Part shown: in pieces, positions 1-6,677 of the stretch
Layout: each line of letters opens with the position of its first letter
Position numbering within the stretch: position 1 is the stretch's first letter
Virus record (IMG/VR): IMGVR_UViG_3300032215_000830
Location: 1 to 22,642 of that record
DNA length: 22,642 nucleotides
Source of the DNA: a virus
Direction: 5' to 3' (one strand)
Program-made: the position numbers and the translations under genes
The notes under the pieces: generated by a model
The model's database searches: none
What the model saw: the letters and a program-made list of their open reading frames with translations, nothing else
What the model was told of the DNA's origin: nothing

Positions 1-8
1 GAAGGGTT

Positions 9-34
9 AAAAACACGGTTTTTTTGCCGTGTTT
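9..34 (-). terminator. Probable intrinsic terminator at the end of the leftward early operon
   Basis: Arms AAACACGG (11-18) and CCGTGTTT (27-34) form an 8-bp stem. On the minus strand it is followed by a short T run. A third copy of CCGTGTTT at 38-45 offers an alternative pairing. It lies just past the stop of the last early gene visible, so it could end that transcript. The T run is short, so termination strength is uncertain. Confidence 0.5.
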
Positions 35-65
35 CTACCGTGTTTTTTTGGTGGTAAAAAATAAA

Positions 66-179
66 GGTGATAAGGTGATTTTTTTACTAAAGCACAGCGA
101 CTTTGTTGTAATCAAAAGGCTTTGCTTGGGTAGCAAAAAGGGTGATTTTTTGGTGATCATTGGGTGATTTTTTGGTGAT
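66..179. repeat. Phased GGTGAT direct repeats (iteron-like; candidate replication origin)
   Basis: GGTGAT occurs at 66, 74, 141, 152, 163 and 174. The last four copies are spaced exactly 11 bp apart, and GGGTGATTTTTTGGTGAT is present twice (140-157 and 162-179). One turn of helix per repeat is typical of protein-binding iterons. Phage P4 ori and crr carry GGTGAACAG-type iterons bound by its alpha primase-helicase, and this window also encodes a large primase-helicase. The array overlaps the 3' end of a coding region, so it could also be coding repetition. Origin function is inferred. Confidence 0.4.
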
Positions 180-647
180 ACGATACGCCAATGGCAGTTT
201 TAGATAGTATTTTTTATCCTCACGCTGGATGTGTACTTCCATTTTATCTGTAATTCTTTTAATGGCTGTCATGAATTGGTGTTTGGTGTAGTCTTTGGCG
301 TAATCATCGTAAGCAAGGATGGTCTGACCCTCAGCTATTTTGTCGATAAAAATACGCAATAGGGTTCTAGTTTTATCGGCCACAACAGGTACAATTTTAC
401 CTTTAACCCGTATTGATAAATCGTCACCGAAGGTAAAGCCTTCATTACGGGCTTTGTTTTGGTAATAACGATTTAAGTCGTGCAGGTCAAACAGTCTGCC
501 ATCCATACGAATTAAGGTCTCGCGATCTAATTGCTCAACGCTTTTGAGTGTGCCTGGTTCTGAGATGGCGTTGATGTGACTGACAACATTTTTGATATTG
601 GCACTTAAAAAGATGTCGCTACGGGATTTGAAGAGCTGCATTTTCAT
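87..647 (-). CDS. Hypothetical protein with winged-helix-like C-terminal part
   Basis: 186 aa when begun at the ATG at 647, chosen because AGGA lies 8 nt upstream; a longer reading to 749 would cover most of the preceding gene without a ribosome site. I do not recognise the family. The second half (from about residue 93, LLRIFIDKIAEGQTILAYDD, through a basic helix and VHIQREDKKYYLKL) has a helix-helix-helix-strand pattern like a winged helix, so DNA binding is possible. It is the last gene of the leftward early operon and overlaps the gene before it by 29 nt. Its 3' end contains the phased GGTGAT repeats. Confidence 0.6.
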   Translation of the reverse strand: MKMQLFKSRSDIFLSANIKNVVSHINAISEPGTLKSVEQLDRETLIRMDGRLFDLHDLNRYYQNKARNEGFTFGDDLSIRVKGKIVPVVADKTRTLLRIFIDKIAEGQTILAYDDYAKDYTKHQFMTAIKRITDKMEVHIQREDKKYYLKLPLAYRITKKSPNDHQKITLFATQAKPFDYNKVAVL

Positions 648-813
648 GATTGGTGTCCTGTGAAAGTTTGTTTTGGCATTGGTCGCAGATGATGCCCACT
701 TCTGGGATATAGGTGCAGAGGTGAGCAGGTCGATAGTTTTTGCAAACATCGCATGGGCATGGCTGATATTTTTTAAATACCTGTGTGCCTAGTGCTAATG
801 TTTTAGTTGCCAT
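619..813 (-). CDS. Small cysteine-rich (zinc-ribbon-like) protein
   Basis: 64 aa from the ATG at 813. Six cysteines, arranged as C19-x-C21-x2-C24, C33 and C43-x2-C46, suggest a small zinc-binding ribbon. It overlaps the TraR-like gene upstream by 11 nt and the next gene by 29 nt, consistent with translational coupling in a compact early operon. The ribosome site is weak (AGAAG about 9 nt upstream), in keeping with coupling. Zinc ribbons of this size in phages often bind nucleic acid or RNA polymerase, but no specific role can be assigned. Confidence 0.55.
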   Translation of the reverse strand: MATKTLALGTQVFKKYQPCPCDVCKNYRPAHLCTYIPEVGIICDQCQNKLSQDTNHENAALQIP

Positions 814-1012
814 GTCGGTGCTTCTTGTCGTGGTATTCCTGGCAGTCAATACAGCGAGTCACGCCGCCAAGTTGTTGCCGTTTTAGTGGGATTGGTTCGC
901 CACAGTCTTTACATTCTGTCAATGACGGGCGGTTGAATTTTGGGGCGTTAGCAATGGCTCGCTCGATGGATTGTTGGGCGACGTCATTGGCTTGGTCGAT
1001 AATGTCAGTCAT
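803..1012 (-). CDS. TraR/DksA-family C4 zinc finger protein
   Basis: 69 aa. An N-terminal helix (MTDIIDQANDVAQQSIERAI) is followed by a four-cysteine zinc finger with C34-x2-C37 and C54-x2-C57, in the usual TraR/DksA context CxDCGxxIPxxR...GxxRCxxCQ. Short TraR-like proteins are common in P2-like phages; F-plasmid TraR binds RNA polymerase in the secondary channel and mimics DksA with ppGpp. Here it may tune host transcription early in the lytic cycle. AGAGG lies 8 nt before the ATG. It overlaps the stop of the preceding gene in ATGACTGA and the next gene by 11 nt. Confidence 0.88.
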   Translation of the reverse strand: MTDIIDQANDVAQQSIERAIANAPKFNRPSLTECKDCGEPIPLKRQQLGGVTRCIDCQEYHDKKHRHGN

Positions 1013-1226
1013 TTTTAGCCTCTTTTAAATAAGTTTTTCCGAACCAGTCATCAGCGATGTATTCGCCTGTGAATAGAACTTGGTCGCCCTTGGAAAGCTG
1101 AAGGGTAATGCCTTCAGCGTGGTTGAGTAGTTGGCTAAGGTCTAAACCTGTCAATCGCTCGACGACCTTTGTCATTTCATCATCTGACATAGGTTTTGAT
1201 TTTCGGTTGAATATATTTTTCAGCAT
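1005..1226 (-). CDS. Small acidic hypothetical protein
   Basis: 73 aa when begun at the ATG at 1226, which has AAGG about 10 nt upstream and overlaps the end of the ASCH-type gene by 7 nt; a longer reading to 1262 has no ribosome site. The protein has a basic N-terminus (MLKNIFNRKSKP), then a mixed helix/strand body ending in VLFTGEYIADDWFGKTYLKE. No family is recognised. It sits in the middle of the tightly packed leftward operon, coupled on both sides. Confidence 0.55.
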   Translation of the reverse strand: MLKNIFNRKSKPMSDDEMTKVVERLTGLDLSQLLNHAEGITLQLSKGDQVLFTGEYIADDWFGKTYLKEAKND

Positions 1227-1966
1227 GACTTGATTACCTTGAATTCGATTACCCACACCCACTGATTATTCGCCCAACGTTTAGGGCTGTTTTCGTCGTA
1301 GAGTGAATCCCATGATTGAGCGAAACAAGATTGAGAAAAACTATTAAAACCATGTTGCATTGAAATTTTGTCGATTGATGGGTGACTAGGCGGCATACCT
1401 TCTTTTTTTGCATCCGTTTCGCTAATATCCTGCAAACGCTCAACACGAATATCCGTGATTTCTAGCAAGATACGGCTTGCCCAACGTGGCATGGTAATGG
1501 GTGATTTCCATGCACCTTCGACACCATTAACTAAGTCATCAGCCCAATCAGCAAAAGCATATTTTGCTAAACGTGGGTCTGTGTAATTAAGAGTCCCATA
1601 TTCATCTAAAAATTCTTCGTTTTCAGAAAGACAAATAATTTCGTTATCGGCTTTATATGCCAAAGCAGATTCACCACATGAATTGACTGGTGCCCATGTT
1701 TCACGCACCCAAAGACGGTCGCCAATTTTGCCATATGGGCATTTGACTAGCTTGCTCGATGTAACCATGCAGCCAACAGGCTTATTAAAAAAACAAGCAC
1801 TACCTTCACGGCTCTTATCGCTTGACTGTTTGATGATATGACCATGGTCATAAGCGCCGATATCACTCTTAATTACCCGTCTTGCCATCGTCTTTTTGCC
1901 GTCTAAAATAGCCTTGACCATTTCACCGCTAAAGATGATTGGGCGTTCTTTGATATTTTGTTTCAT
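1220..1966 (-). CDS. ASCH/PUA-like domain protein of phage type
   Basis: 248 aa. The N-terminus (KERPIIFSGEMVKAILDGKK, then TMARRVI) and the C-terminal strand VWVIEFKVI match the ends of the ASCH fold, as in E. coli YqfB, where ILAGRKT...R and FYVIEFK bracket the domain. ASCH proteins bind RNA or modified nucleosides; YqfB is an N4-acetylcytidine amidohydrolase using Lys, Thr and Glu. The lysine of GKKT is kept here, but the second threonine position is Ala, so catalysis is doubtful. The long middle (residues about 40-210) holds the typical phage insert GDRLWVRETWAP and PRWASRILLEITDIRVERLQ. AAAGGA lies 8-9 nt before the ATG. It follows the primase gene with a 23-nt gap. Confidence 0.8.
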   Translation of the reverse strand: MKQNIKERPIIFSGEMVKAILDGKKTMARRVIKSDIGAYDHGHIIKQSSDKSREGSACFFNKPVGCMVTSSKLVKCPYGKIGDRLWVRETWAPVNSCGESALAYKADNEIICLSENEEFLDEYGTLNYTDPRLAKYAFADWADDLVNGVEGAWKSPITMPRWASRILLEITDIRVERLQDISETDAKKEGMPPSHPSIDKISMQHGFNSFSQSCFAQSWDSLYDENSPKRWANNQWVWVIEFKVIKSC

Positions 1967-1989
1967 CGTGGTTTCCTTTCAGGGGTTGA

Positions 1990-4659
1990 TTAGCCATTTT
2001 GTGGCCTGGTAAAAATCCAACACTTGAGCGTCTTGTTTTTGCAGTCGTTCAGGTTGGAGTTAACGCTGACATTGCTGTCAACGTATTTGTAACGACTGCT
2101 ATTTTTAAGTAGCCGTTTCATCTGGGTAATGTCTGGCAAATCCTGATAATTGAGTTTTGCGATTTGATAAAAATGGTTGAGATTGATGGCGATATGGCCA
2201 TTGATGTCGTCGACACGTTTGTGATTGACATATTTGCCCGTGGCCTGTAAAAACTCGAACACGCTCCAGAATTTATCAACATCGGGATGGTCGGCTTGTA
2301 AGCGTTGAACTCGGGTTTGCGCCATTTCAAATAATGCTTGCTTGGCTTGTTCCGCTTGTTGGTCCGTCATCAATCCAGACAGTACATGCGTTTGCAAACA
2401 GTCAATCATGGCGGCTATTTGTGCATGATTGAGGGCAATACGAGTATGGGTAACACCAAACTCGTGATAGCGTGCCTCATACATACGGATTCGCTGTTGG
2501 TAAGTTTCTAAAATCGCTTGTTCATTTTTCAGTGCATGCGCCATAAAACGACTGGTTAGCTCGATGGGCAATCGATCAAGGCTGTCGACGATGTGCTTGG
2601 TCTCTAGCGTCTGACCATCCCGTGTCAATTTGACATGGATAATACGGGTTAGCATCGCCTCACTGGCTTGGATTTCCTCATTTTGGCTAATCATCACGGC
2701 GGCACGAAATGGCGGTGAGTAAGTATCATTACCGTTGTTTTTGACGCCTTTAGAGCGGATGGAGCGACCATTAAACGCGTCTTTGAGTGAGTCCCACTCA
2801 AAGGTTTTGAATGATTTGGCTTTGCCGTCTTCGTCGTTGCGGTCGCCTTCGATTAGGGCGATAGGTAAGTTTGCGACTTGGGCAAAGTTGCGGTATACCG
2901 CCACGCTTGTAGATTTGGATGGGTCAAACCCTTCGTAGTCTTCTCGACCTGAGAGTTTCCACATAAATTCAAGCAGACGTGATTTACCTGCACCTGCTTG
3001 TCCTACCAATTCAAAAAAGGGATATGAGCGATCAAGTCCGCGGATTTGCTCGGCAAAGTAGGTGCCAAGCCACCAAGCCATGACGATGGTGCCATAAGCA
3101 CCGCGAACGCGATGAAAGTTATGCCACCAACTAAAATCAGGCTTGTCTTTGGTGTTGATGTGCAATACAGGGTCATTGGCCAATGACTTAATCTCAAGTC
3201 GGCCTAATTTGAAGTAGTCCATACTATTTTTGGCGACGACTTTGCCTTTGGATATTGCCACATCATTAAAGATATAGGCTTGGTGCTCTTTGGCGTAACC
3301 AATAAAGTCCGTGGTTTTGACTTCTTTTAGCCCTTCCATTTGGTGCTTGGCGATGATATCTAATTGCATAGCTGACCCTGTCCAAAGTACACCCGCAAAA
3401 ACCGATAACAAACGCGGTTTTAATTTACTGGGACTAGATAACTGGTCGCCTGTGATAGTTGTTTGCTTGTCGCCTTTGTTGGTGGTAACTCGGGTGAAGT
3501 ACCAGGATTCATCTGTGACGTCGTTGCGCTGAAAATACAGGGCTTCGAGTTTGGCATTTAAAATCTCATGGGTGGTCGATGTCTGGCGAACAAACTTTGC
3601 CATCTGTTCATCTTCCCCTTGAATATCCCCTAACATATCTTCAATCTCATGGGCTTCAACATCAATGAGTTTGGATAGTTTGGCGGTGTCAAGCTCAAAC
3701 CAGTAAGTGCGATTACCATGCTCAAAGTAAAATTGTGATAGCTTGGTGTGCATATAGCGGATGACCGCTGCGTCGGTCGGTGATTTTGCGGTAAGCAAGT
3801 CACCAAAGTAACGGTATTTTTTGAGATGCTCGTCTGTTAGTTGCCCGAGTTCGTGCAGGTCGTTCCAGTCAAGCTTTTTGTGTTTGTCATATGGCGGTTG
3901 GGCAGCGGCACTCTCGAATCCGATTTTTTTGGCTTGTTCGATAAATTGCTTGGTGTAGCGTTGCCCTGCGGCGTCATTGTCAAAAGCCCATACAAGAGTT
4001 GGTAATGTTTGGCGTTTTTCATCGTATTTTGCCTTGAGTTCATACAGTGAATTTTCTGGGAAATTAACGCAGCTTAGTGGGCTGACAGTAGCAAATCCAT
4101 GCTCTGCTAATGCGATAGCATCAAAGATACCCTCACAAATCCATATTTCTTTTGGCATTAAAGCGTTTGATGGGTGCCACCACCAGTAGCCATTAATTTT
4201 GTAGCCATATTTGAAATTGGCTTTTTTGTCAAAACGGTCTGCTCGGTCGATAAAACGCTCCCACCAGCCACCGTTGGGTAAGGCAAAACGCACCGTGGCA
4301 GTGCCTTGGTTGATTTTATTGTCAAAAAAAGATTCTTGGGTGTAGCTGCCTTTTATCTTGGTAATATCCAAGCCTCTGCCTTCTTTAAGGTAGGCATCGG
4401 CGGCAGCGTTGGGGTTGGTCGGGGTACGTTGGTAAGTTTTTGACCAGTCTTTGAATAGATCGTCAAATAGTTCCTTAACATGGATTTCCAAACCGCATTT
4501 ATTGAGCCGCCCGCATTTGACGACACGGGGGCTATGGGCATGGGTGAAAAGTGACTTTTTGCTACAGTCTGGGCAAACGCCTTCACGTAGCCATTCGCCG
4601 ACTTGTTTAAAGCCGTACTCGGATTTCAGACGCGAGACGACTTGGTCATTAATACTCAT
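1990..4659 (-). CDS. Bifunctional toprim primase / helicase, replication initiator-like
   Basis: 889 aa. Domains in order: a zinc-binding primase N-terminus with C29, C32, C49 and C55; a toprim primase core with the glutamate of ICEGIFDA (E176) and acidic pair AFDNDAAG (D227, D229), then the usual DWNDLH (264-269); a linker of about 250 residues; an SF3/DUF927-like helicase ATPase with Walker A GQAGAGKS (553-560) and an acidic Walker B-like LPIALIEGDRND (598-609); and a C-terminal helical region that may bind DNA. It should prime and unwind phage DNA, as P4 alpha does, in place of the rolling-circle gpA used by P2 itself. The ATG overlaps the ogr-like stop as ATGA and has AGGA upstream. Confidence 0.9.
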   Translation of the reverse strand: MSINDQVVSRLKSEYGFKQVGEWLREGVCPDCSKKSLFTHAHSPRVVKCGRLNKCGLEIHVKELFDDLFKDWSKTYQRTPTNPNAAADAYLKEGRGLDITKIKGSYTQESFFDNKINQGTATVRFALPNGGWWERFIDRADRFDKKANFKYGYKINGYWWWHPSNALMPKEIWICEGIFDAIALAEHGFATVSPLSCVNFPENSLYELKAKYDEKRQTLPTLVWAFDNDAAGQRYTKQFIEQAKKIGFESAAAQPPYDKHKKLDWNDLHELGQLTDEHLKKYRYFGDLLTAKSPTDAAVIRYMHTKLSQFYFEHGNRTYWFELDTAKLSKLIDVEAHEIEDMLGDIQGEDEQMAKFVRQTSTTHEILNAKLEALYFQRNDVTDESWYFTRVTTNKGDKQTTITGDQLSSPSKLKPRLLSVFAGVLWTGSAMQLDIIAKHQMEGLKEVKTTDFIGYAKEHQAYIFNDVAISKGKVVAKNSMDYFKLGRLEIKSLANDPVLHINTKDKPDFSWWHNFHRVRGAYGTIVMAWWLGTYFAEQIRGLDRSYPFFELVGQAGAGKSRLLEFMWKLSGREDYEGFDPSKSTSVAVYRNFAQVANLPIALIEGDRNDEDGKAKSFKTFEWDSLKDAFNGRSIRSKGVKNNGNDTYSPPFRAAVMISQNEEIQASEAMLTRIIHVKLTRDGQTLETKHIVDSLDRLPIELTSRFMAHALKNEQAILETYQQRIRMYEARYHEFGVTHTRIALNHAQIAAMIDCLQTHVLSGLMTDQQAEQAKQALFEMAQTRVQRLQADHPDVDKFWSVFEFLQATGKYVNHKRVDDINGHIAINLNHFYQIAKLNYQDLPDITQMKRLLKNSSRYKYVDSNVSVNSNLNDCKNKTLKCWIFTRPQNG

Positions 4660-4877
4660 CGTGGTTGTCCTTTTATAAGCTGCCCTGTTATTTCAGGTTT
4701 TGGGGCAAGGCTTGGTTGGATTTGTCTTGCTATCTCGACATAGACGCTGGCGCTAAATAAGCAATCTGCATTGCGACAAGTGGCTGTCAGTTCTTTTAAT
4801 AGCTCATTCATCTGACGGTGCCGTGCGGTAGTCATTTTGCTACCGCAATGCGGACATCTGATATATGCCGTTGACAT
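4656..4877 (-). CDS. ogr: Ogr/Delta-family zinc finger late-gene activator
   Basis: 73 aa. Cysteines at 8, 11, 34 and 39 give C-x2-C-x22-C-x4-C, the exact spacing of P2 Ogr and P4 Delta, with the typical SASVYVEIARQI helix after the last cysteine. These proteins bind upstream of late promoters and recruit the alpha subunit of host RNA polymerase to switch on capsid, tail and lysis genes. In P2, ogr lies just downstream of gene D; here it is within the early operon, immediately before the primase (ATGA overlap), so late activation would be coupled to replication-gene expression. AGAGG at about 5 nt before the ATG overlaps the stop region of the upstream gene. Confidence 0.9.
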   Translation of the reverse strand: MSTAYIRCPHCGSKMTTARHRQMNELLKELTATCRNADCLFSASVYVEIARQIQPSLAPKPEITGQLIKGQPR

Positions 4878-4884
4878 ACGACCT

Positions 4885-5148
4885 CTATTGCTTGGTTGGG
4901 TTTAGCACGGTAAAACCACCGTGTGGAAGGTGATATTTCACAGTTTGTTTCATTGCTGACTGTGGGTTATTCTTACGGTGCTCGGCGATGATTTGTTGGC
5001 TTCTCTCCACAATCATCTGACGTGCTGCTTTACCTTGAATAGCTAAATCTTGGATGTGCATGGCTTCTAAAAATGCGTCTAGCTCTTTTTGATTGAGGTA
5101 GGCATAGATACGATGGTCGCGGACATCTTGATACTGTTTATACGCCAC
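4885..5148 (-). CDS. Hypothetical protein, GTG start
   Basis: 87 aa if begun at the GTG at 5148. That start is preferred because AGGAGGTG lies 4 nt upstream, the best Shine-Dalgarno in the operon, while the ATGs further upstream (5163, 5211) have none. The protein is helical and basic (KQYQDVRDHRIYAYLNQKEL, then a helix with AARQMIVERSQQIIAEHRK) and ends in GGFTVLNPTKQ. Family not recognised. It overlaps the RHH gene by 11 nt, so the two may act together, for example as DNA-binding partners; this is inference. Confidence 0.6.
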   Translation of the reverse strand: MAYKQYQDVRDHRIYAYLNQKELDAFLEAMHIQDLAIQGKAARQMIVERSQQIIAEHRKNNPQSAMKQTVKYHLPHGGFTVLNPTKQ

Positions 5149-5365
5149 GAGACACCTCCTCATCTTGGGTGATGGATGCCAATGCGGTAAGGGAGTCAGT
5201 GACCAAGTCATTAAGAGAGCCTTGGTATTCTGGGTCTTTTGCTTGATGGTCGGCTAATATCTCATTGACCAATTCTTGAATGCTTGAGCCTTTTTTGTAG
5301 GCTGTGACTTTGAGGTAGGTGTGCATGCTTTCAGGGGTACGCACCGCCAACATTTTGGTTGTCAT
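5138..5365 (-). CDS. Ribbon-helix-helix-like small DNA-binding protein
   Basis: 75 aa. The opening strand KMLAVRTPESMHTYLKVTAY, followed by KKGSSIQELVNEILADHQ, has the strand-helix-turn-helix pattern of Arc/CopG/MetJ RHH proteins, with an acidic C-terminal tail. It is the first gene after the leftward promoter (5448-5476), a position typical of a Cox/Cro-like early regulator of the genetic switch. AAGGA lies about 9 nt before the ATG. RHH proteins bind DNA as dimers, and the operator repeats next door are candidate targets. Assignment rests on pattern only. Confidence 0.6.
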   Translation of the reverse strand: MTTKMLAVRTPESMHTYLKVTAYKKGSSIQELVNEILADHQAKDPEYQGSLNDLVTDSLTALASITQDEEVSRGV

Positions 5366-5447
5366 CGTGATTGTCCTTTTTTTAAAGGGTTGGTTAGAAA
5401 AGGTGTTAAAATGTTTTTGCTAGATTTTTAACAAGTTAACAAGGTTT

Positions 5448-5476
5448 ATTATGACTTACGAAAAATCATAAGTCAA
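5448..5476 (-). promoter_or_regulatory. Leftward early promoter overlapping an inverted-repeat operator
   Basis: On the minus strand, -35 TTGACT (5476-5471) and -10 CATAAT (5453-5448) are separated by 17 bp, each matching consensus at 5 of 6 positions. An inverted repeat TGACTTA (5452-5458) / TAAGTCA (5469-5475) covers the -35 and touches the -10, so a dimer bound there would block the promoter. The divergent XRE repressor starts immediately beside it. A second element, TTAACAAGTTAA, lies downstream at 5428-5439. Repressor binding is inferred from position. Confidence 0.7.
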
Positions 5477-5487
5477 TGGGTGTTATT

Positions 5488-5817
5488 ATGAATAATGAAA
5501 ACTTAAAAATCGTAAGTGAACGGCTAAAGAGCGAACGTATAAGATTAGGTCTTAAGCAAACGGATGTCTTGAAGCAGATTGATGTGGCGATTTCAACCTT
5601 TAGTAATTATGAAAATGGTATACGGTCGCCTGATGTAGAGTTTTTGCTGAAACTTGCTGAATTGGGTTATGACACGGGTTATATACTGACAGGTAAACGT
5701 TTGGATGAAGCGTCATCAGATTTGACAGAGTCTGAACAAATTTGGCTTGAGATCTATCGTAAACTACCCAAGGATGACAGTGAGCGACTTATGAAAATGG
5801 CGAAGTCACTGTTGTAA
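5488..5817 (+). CDS. XRE-family (HTH_3) phage repressor
   Basis: 109 aa from the ATG at 5488, which has GGGTG 6-8 nt upstream; an ATG at 5476 would add four residues. The helix-turn-helix is at residues about 8-60 (RLKSERIRLGLKQTDVLKQI, then STFSNYENGIRSPDVEFLLK), with GYDTGYILTGKR after it, a common ending of phage CI-type and Cro-type XRE domains. The C-terminus is a short helix bundle for dimerisation and there is no LexA-like peptidase domain, so induction would not go through RecA self-cleavage but perhaps through an antirepressor. It is divergent from the early operon promoter and convergent with the RNA-controlled operon to its right. Confidence 0.85.
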   Translation: MNNENLKIVSERLKSERIRLGLKQTDVLKQIDVAISTFSNYENGIRSPDVEFLLKLAELGYDTGYILTGKRLDEASSDLTESEQIWLEIYRKLPKDDSERLMKMAKSLL

Positions 5818-5818
5818 A

Positions 5819-5847
5819 AAAAACCCTGTCAGGTGACAAGGGTTTTT
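5819..5847. terminator. Bidirectional intrinsic terminator between convergent operons
   Basis: The arms AAACCCTGTC and GACAAGGGTTT pair with one bulged A around an AGGT loop, with A and T runs on the two outer sides. It starts right after the repressor stop and lies 15 nt before the end of the leftward gene at 5862, so it serves both. Confidence 0.8.
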
Positions 5848-5861
5848 CTGGAACTAACTAT

Positions 5862-6110
5862 TTAGTTGCCTGTTTGAGATGGCATTGGTGGCTTATCATA
5901 ATTATCGACGAATGGGCAATCATTGTTAATGATGTTTTGCATCTCTGCGTATGCCCAACCTGTGACGTTGGCAATGTCGGCAAAGATGGCTTGTAGTTGG
6001 GCGGTGTCAATATCCGCCTTTAAGCCTTGGTTTGCCAGTTTTGCCATGACGGCGGTGTAATTAGTGATGCGGTTAAGCTCGTGACTTACGGTGTGTAATT
6101 GCTGGGTCAT
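5862..6110 (-). CDS. Hypothetical protein, last gene of the RNA-controlled operon
   Basis: 82 aa, mainly helical (HTVSHELNRITNYTAVMAKL, then DTAQLQAIFADIANVTGWAY) with a Pro-rich acidic end. No family recognised. The ATG overlaps the preceding stop as ATGA and AAGGA lies about 9 nt upstream. It is the last of four co-directional genes behind the C4-like leader, and ends just before the shared terminator with the repressor. Confidence 0.55.
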   Translation of the reverse strand: MTQQLHTVSHELNRITNYTAVMAKLANQGLKADIDTAQLQAIFADIANVTGWAYAEMQNIINNDCPFVDNYDKPPMPSQTGN

Positions 6111-6499
6111 GATTTAATTCCTTGTATAAAATCGGTGATTTGGTGGATAACATCCCAGACAATTTTGTTTAGATCGTTTGATTGTGCCGTCGTTGGTTGC
6201 TCTGTGTTTGATTGGGTCGCCGTCGCTTTTTGTGACATCAGGTCTGCGTATCTGGCTAGTAGTATTTGGGTTGAGCTTAAGGTTAAGGCAATTTCATGTC
6301 GTTTGGCGTTGTACGTCCAGTCGATGTTGTCTCTAAATTTACCCTCTTTAATCATATCTTTCAAGGTCTCGACCAATTTATCACGACAGGATTTGTCGTA
6401 ATCGGTCAGCTCTTCGAGGTGGTCAACAAGGTCAAACAGGTAAACGACAAAACGCCGTTTACCGTTGATTAAGGCTCGTTTGATGGGGAGTTTAGACAT
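6107..6499 (-). CDS. Hypothetical protein of the RNA-controlled operon
   Basis: 130 aa from the ATG at 6499, chosen because AGGAG lies 7 nt upstream and because it overlaps the previous gene by just 8 nt (ATGTCTAA); a longer reading to 6553 lacks a ribosome site. The body is helical with charged stretches (LVDHLEELTDYDKSCRDKLV, then ETLKDMIKEGKF), a polar Gln/Thr/Ser-rich linker near residues 90-107, and a hydrophobic C-terminal helix (IVWDVIHQITDFIQGI). No family recognised. It may be part of an antirepressor or host-control set, judging only from position. Confidence 0.55.
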   Translation of the reverse strand: MSKLPIKRALINGKRRFVVYLFDLVDHLEELTDYDKSCRDKLVETLKDMIKEGKFRDNIDWTYNAKRHEIALTLSSTQILLARYADLMSQKATATQSNTEQPTTAQSNDLNKIVWDVIHQITDFIQGIKS

Positions 6500-6677
6500 T
6501 GGCAAGCTCCTTTTCATAACTGGTGATGATGTCATAAGCCATCCACGGGTCAATCAATCCTTGATGCTGGAGTGCCAATAAGTATCCTCTCATTGTCTGT
6601 ACTTTATCTTGTCCGTAGCGGTCAACTGCCAGATAGGCTTTGCAACGATTGATTAGGGCTAAGGTTTCCTCTGACAT
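6492..6677 (-). CDS. Small hypothetical protein
   Basis: 61 aa, helical (SEETLALINRCKAYLAVDRY, then QTMRGYLLALQHQGLIDPWM, ending KELANV). Its ATG overlaps the previous stop as TAATG, so it is translationally coupled to the 173-aa gene, and its end overlaps the next start by 8 nt. No family recognised. Confidence 0.5.
   Translation of the reverse strand: MSEETLALINRCKAYLAVDRYGQDKVQTMRGYLLALQHQGLIDPWMAYDIITSYEKELANV

Noticed and set aside
140-179. CRISPR-like array
   Set aside because: The repeats are short, spaced by 11 bp without unique spacers, and no cas gene is present. They fit iterons better.
619-749. N-terminal extension of the 186-aa gene up to 749
   Set aside because: It lies wholly within the upstream small zinc-ribbon gene, with no ribosome site. 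The ATG at 647 has a good one.
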